Shown here: positions 5,147 through 6,447 of the stretch, piece after piece | Layout of the letters: each line of letters opens with the position of its first letter | Position numbering within the stretch: position 1 is the stretch's first letter | Source: Clostridia bacterium | Lineage (GTDB): Bacteria; Bacillota; Clostridia; Saccharofermentanales; UBA5734 | Assembly: GCA_018056585.1 (NCBI GenBank) | Contig: JAGPFK010000091.1 | Span: forward strand, 1-6,447 | DNA: 6,447 nt | Reading direction: 5' to 3' | Program-made: the position numbers and the translations under genes | The notes under the pieces: generated by a model | What the model saw: the letters and a program-made list of their open reading frames with translations, nothing else | The model's database searches: none | Told to the model about the DNA's origin: nothing

Positions 5147-6447
5147 GTGCCAAAAGACGTTAAAGTTCTGATCAACAACACAAAAGAATCAATCGTTACA
5201 GACGACCCACATCCGGTTCTGACTTTATGGTCTGACCTCGATCAGCCTTTTGATTTCTGGCAGGTTTGGGTCTCTGAAATAAATGGCAAGCCCTGTTGGA
5301 AAAGCGAGCACATACCCGGCACGCAGACGCAGATTCGGTATTCAGGGAAAGCACTGAAACCAAAAACAAGCTATAGGGTGGAGGCCACTCTTTTTGACAA
5401 TGGTTTACCGGTTGCCACAGCTGAAGCTTTTCTGGAGATGGGTTTTTTGAAAACACCCTGGCAGGCTAAATGGATCGAACCAGAACAGGAAAATGCGATA
5501 CCTGAAGAAAAAATTCCCGTTTATATGCATTTTCTGCCTTCTTCTAATTTTGCAGGCAGTTATGATCGGTTAAGGCCTTGCCGCGAATTAAAAAAGGAAT
5601 TATTTCTTGATGAACAGCCTGTGAGGGCCCGTCTTTATGCATCAGCGCATGGAATTTATGAGCTTTCGGTAAACGGCCAAAGAACGGATGAGAGATGGTT
5701 TGCACCCGAAACGTCAGCCTATGATCGGCAATTGTATTATCAAACCTATGATGTGACATCGAAGCTGAAAATCGGTCTGAATACGATCGAAATCACATTG
5801 TCCGACGGATGGTGGATCGGCCGGATCGGTCTTACCGGAGAGAGCTGCCAGTACGGGGACAGGCTGGGATTTATCATGCAGATGGAGCTTACCGGAGCTG
5901 ATGGTTCAACCCGCATCATTTGCAGTGACACATCTTTTTATTGCCGGAAAAGCCATATCGATTATGCGGATTTATTCATTGGCGAGCGTAGAGACTTCGC
6001 GAAAAAAGATGAACCATGGGTTCGTCGCTGCAATGAAACGGATGATCCGACAGATCCTTTGGTCGCACAGCCAACACCGCCGATCATCAGAAAGGCTTCG
6101 TTTGATTGCTCTTTTTTTACCACGCCGGATGGCGACCTCATGGCTGATTTTGGTCAATGTCTGGCAGGCATTGTGGAAATTGAAGTGGAAGCGGAAGAGG
6201 GCACAGAGGTATCGATGGAGATGACCGAAATGCTGGACAAAGACGGACGGTTTTTCAGGAACATCATCGGACGGAATAAGGACCAGCGGGATGTTTTCGT
6301 GTGCAAAGCGGGACCAACCCATTTTATTCCTCACTTTACCTACCATGGTTTTCGCTATGCACGTCTGAAGGGGGTCAGCCTCTCACAAATCAAAAAATTG
6401 AAAGCACACGCGTTGGGGACCGATCTTGAGCCGCGTGGGATGTTTAC
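5147..6447 (+). CDS. Alpha-L-rhamnosidase, glycoside hydrolase family 78 (N-terminal part, cut by the window edge)
   Basis: The frame is open from GTG 5147 to the right edge, giving 433 residues of a protein that usually has about 850-1000. Family 78 enzymes release terminal alpha-L-rhamnose from glycosides. Residues 1-98 look like the Ig-like first domain, followed by the WQAKWI element at 105-110 that commonly precedes the next module. Residues about 146-315 are the rhamnosidase N-terminal beta-sandwich (Bac_rhamnosid_N), with SAHGIYELSVNG (166-177), an AYDRQLYYQTYDVT stretch (191-204) and LSDGWWIGRIG (218-228). Residues about 330-425 match the concanavalin-like rhamnosidase domain: DFGQCLAG (334-341) and FTYHGFRYARLKG (397-409), ending with the typical GTDLEPRGMF (424-433). 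The catalytic alpha/alpha-six barrel and its acidic residues lie beyond the window, so activity cannot be judged. There is no signal peptide or hydrophobic N-terminus, so the enzyme is probably cytoplasmic. It starts 12 bases after permease 2. Confidence 0.93.
   Translation, partial: MPKDVKVLINNTKESIVTDDPHPVLTLWSDLDQPFDFWQVWVSEINGKPCWKSEHIPGTQTQIRYSGKALKPKTSYRVEATLFDNGLPVATAEAFLEMGFLKTPWQAKWIEPEQENAIPEEKIPVYMHFLPSSNFAGSYDRLRPCRELKKELFLDEQPVRARLYASAHGIYELSVNGQRTDERWFAPETSAYDRQLYYQTYDVTSKLKIGLNTIEITLSDGWWIGRIGLTGESCQYGDRLGFIMQMELTGADGSTRIICSDTSFYCRKSHIDYADLFIGERRDFAKKDEPWVRRCNETDDPTDPLVAQPTPPIIRKASFDCSFFTTPDGDLMADFGQCLAGIVEIEVEAEEGTEVSMEMTEMLDKDGRFFRNIIGRNKDQRDVFVCKAGPTHFIPHFTYHGFRYARLKGVSLSQIKKLKAHALGTDLEPRGMF

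Noticed and set aside
5901..6346. Short open frames on both strands within 5901-6346
   Set aside because: The GTG-started frame from 5147 gives continuous family 78 rhamnosidase motifs through this region, so these are shadows.
1..6447. CRISPR array, transposon ends, tRNA or rRNA genes
   Set aside because: No regularly spaced repeats, no transposase frame, and no tRNA-like or rRNA-like sequence were seen on either strand.

Overview
The window carries most of a single plus-strand operon for uptake and breakdown of a sugar. In order it encodes a tandem-domain sugar ABC ATPase of the RbsA/MglA type, a permease of the RbsC type, a substrate-binding lipoprotein, a second and different RbsC-type permease, and the first 433 residues of an alpha-L-rhamnosidase (glycoside hydrolase family 78) that runs off the right edge. 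All five genes are closely spaced (3 to 30 bases between them, depending on the start chosen for the second permease). Each has a Shine-Dalgarno sequence, and no terminator is visible between them, so they are probably co-transcribed.

The organism is most likely a bacterium of the Firmicutes, perhaps an anaerobic Clostridia-type lineage. The binding lipoprotein has a short Lys-rich signal peptide, a lipobox Cys and a Ser/Thr/Glu-rich linker of about 50 residues, a style common in that phylum. The ribosome sites are purine-rich AGGAG types, base composition is intermediate, and the extracytoplasmic protein contains many cysteines. This is an inference; Spirochaetes or Chloroflexi are not excluded.

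Layout. Positions 1-108 are an open frame ending in TAA that may be the tail of an upstream gene; it contains a perfect 21-base inverted repeat at 40-60. Positions 109-331 are non-coding and hold two plausible sigma-70 type promoters (111-138 and 247-275) and an imperfect palindrome (143-159) that could be an operator. Then come the ATPase (332-1843), permease 1 (1859-2818), lipoprotein (2846-4099), permease 2 (about 4130-5134) and rhamnosidase (5147 to beyond the window).

How the genes work together (inference). The lipoprotein captures a rhamnose-containing ligand outside the cell, the two permeases form a hetero-dimeric channel, and the ATPase drives import. The rhamnosidase has no signal peptide, so it should cleave terminal alpha-L-rhamnose from the imported glycoside in the cytoplasm. 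A four-part transporter with two permeases resembles the known rhizobial RhaSTPQ rhamnose importer in composition, but the substrate cannot be proven from sequence. I see no wholly new system. The most notable points are the uneven ATP sites of the ATPase, the intracellular rhamnosidase tied to a monosaccharide-class importer, and the inverted repeats upstream.
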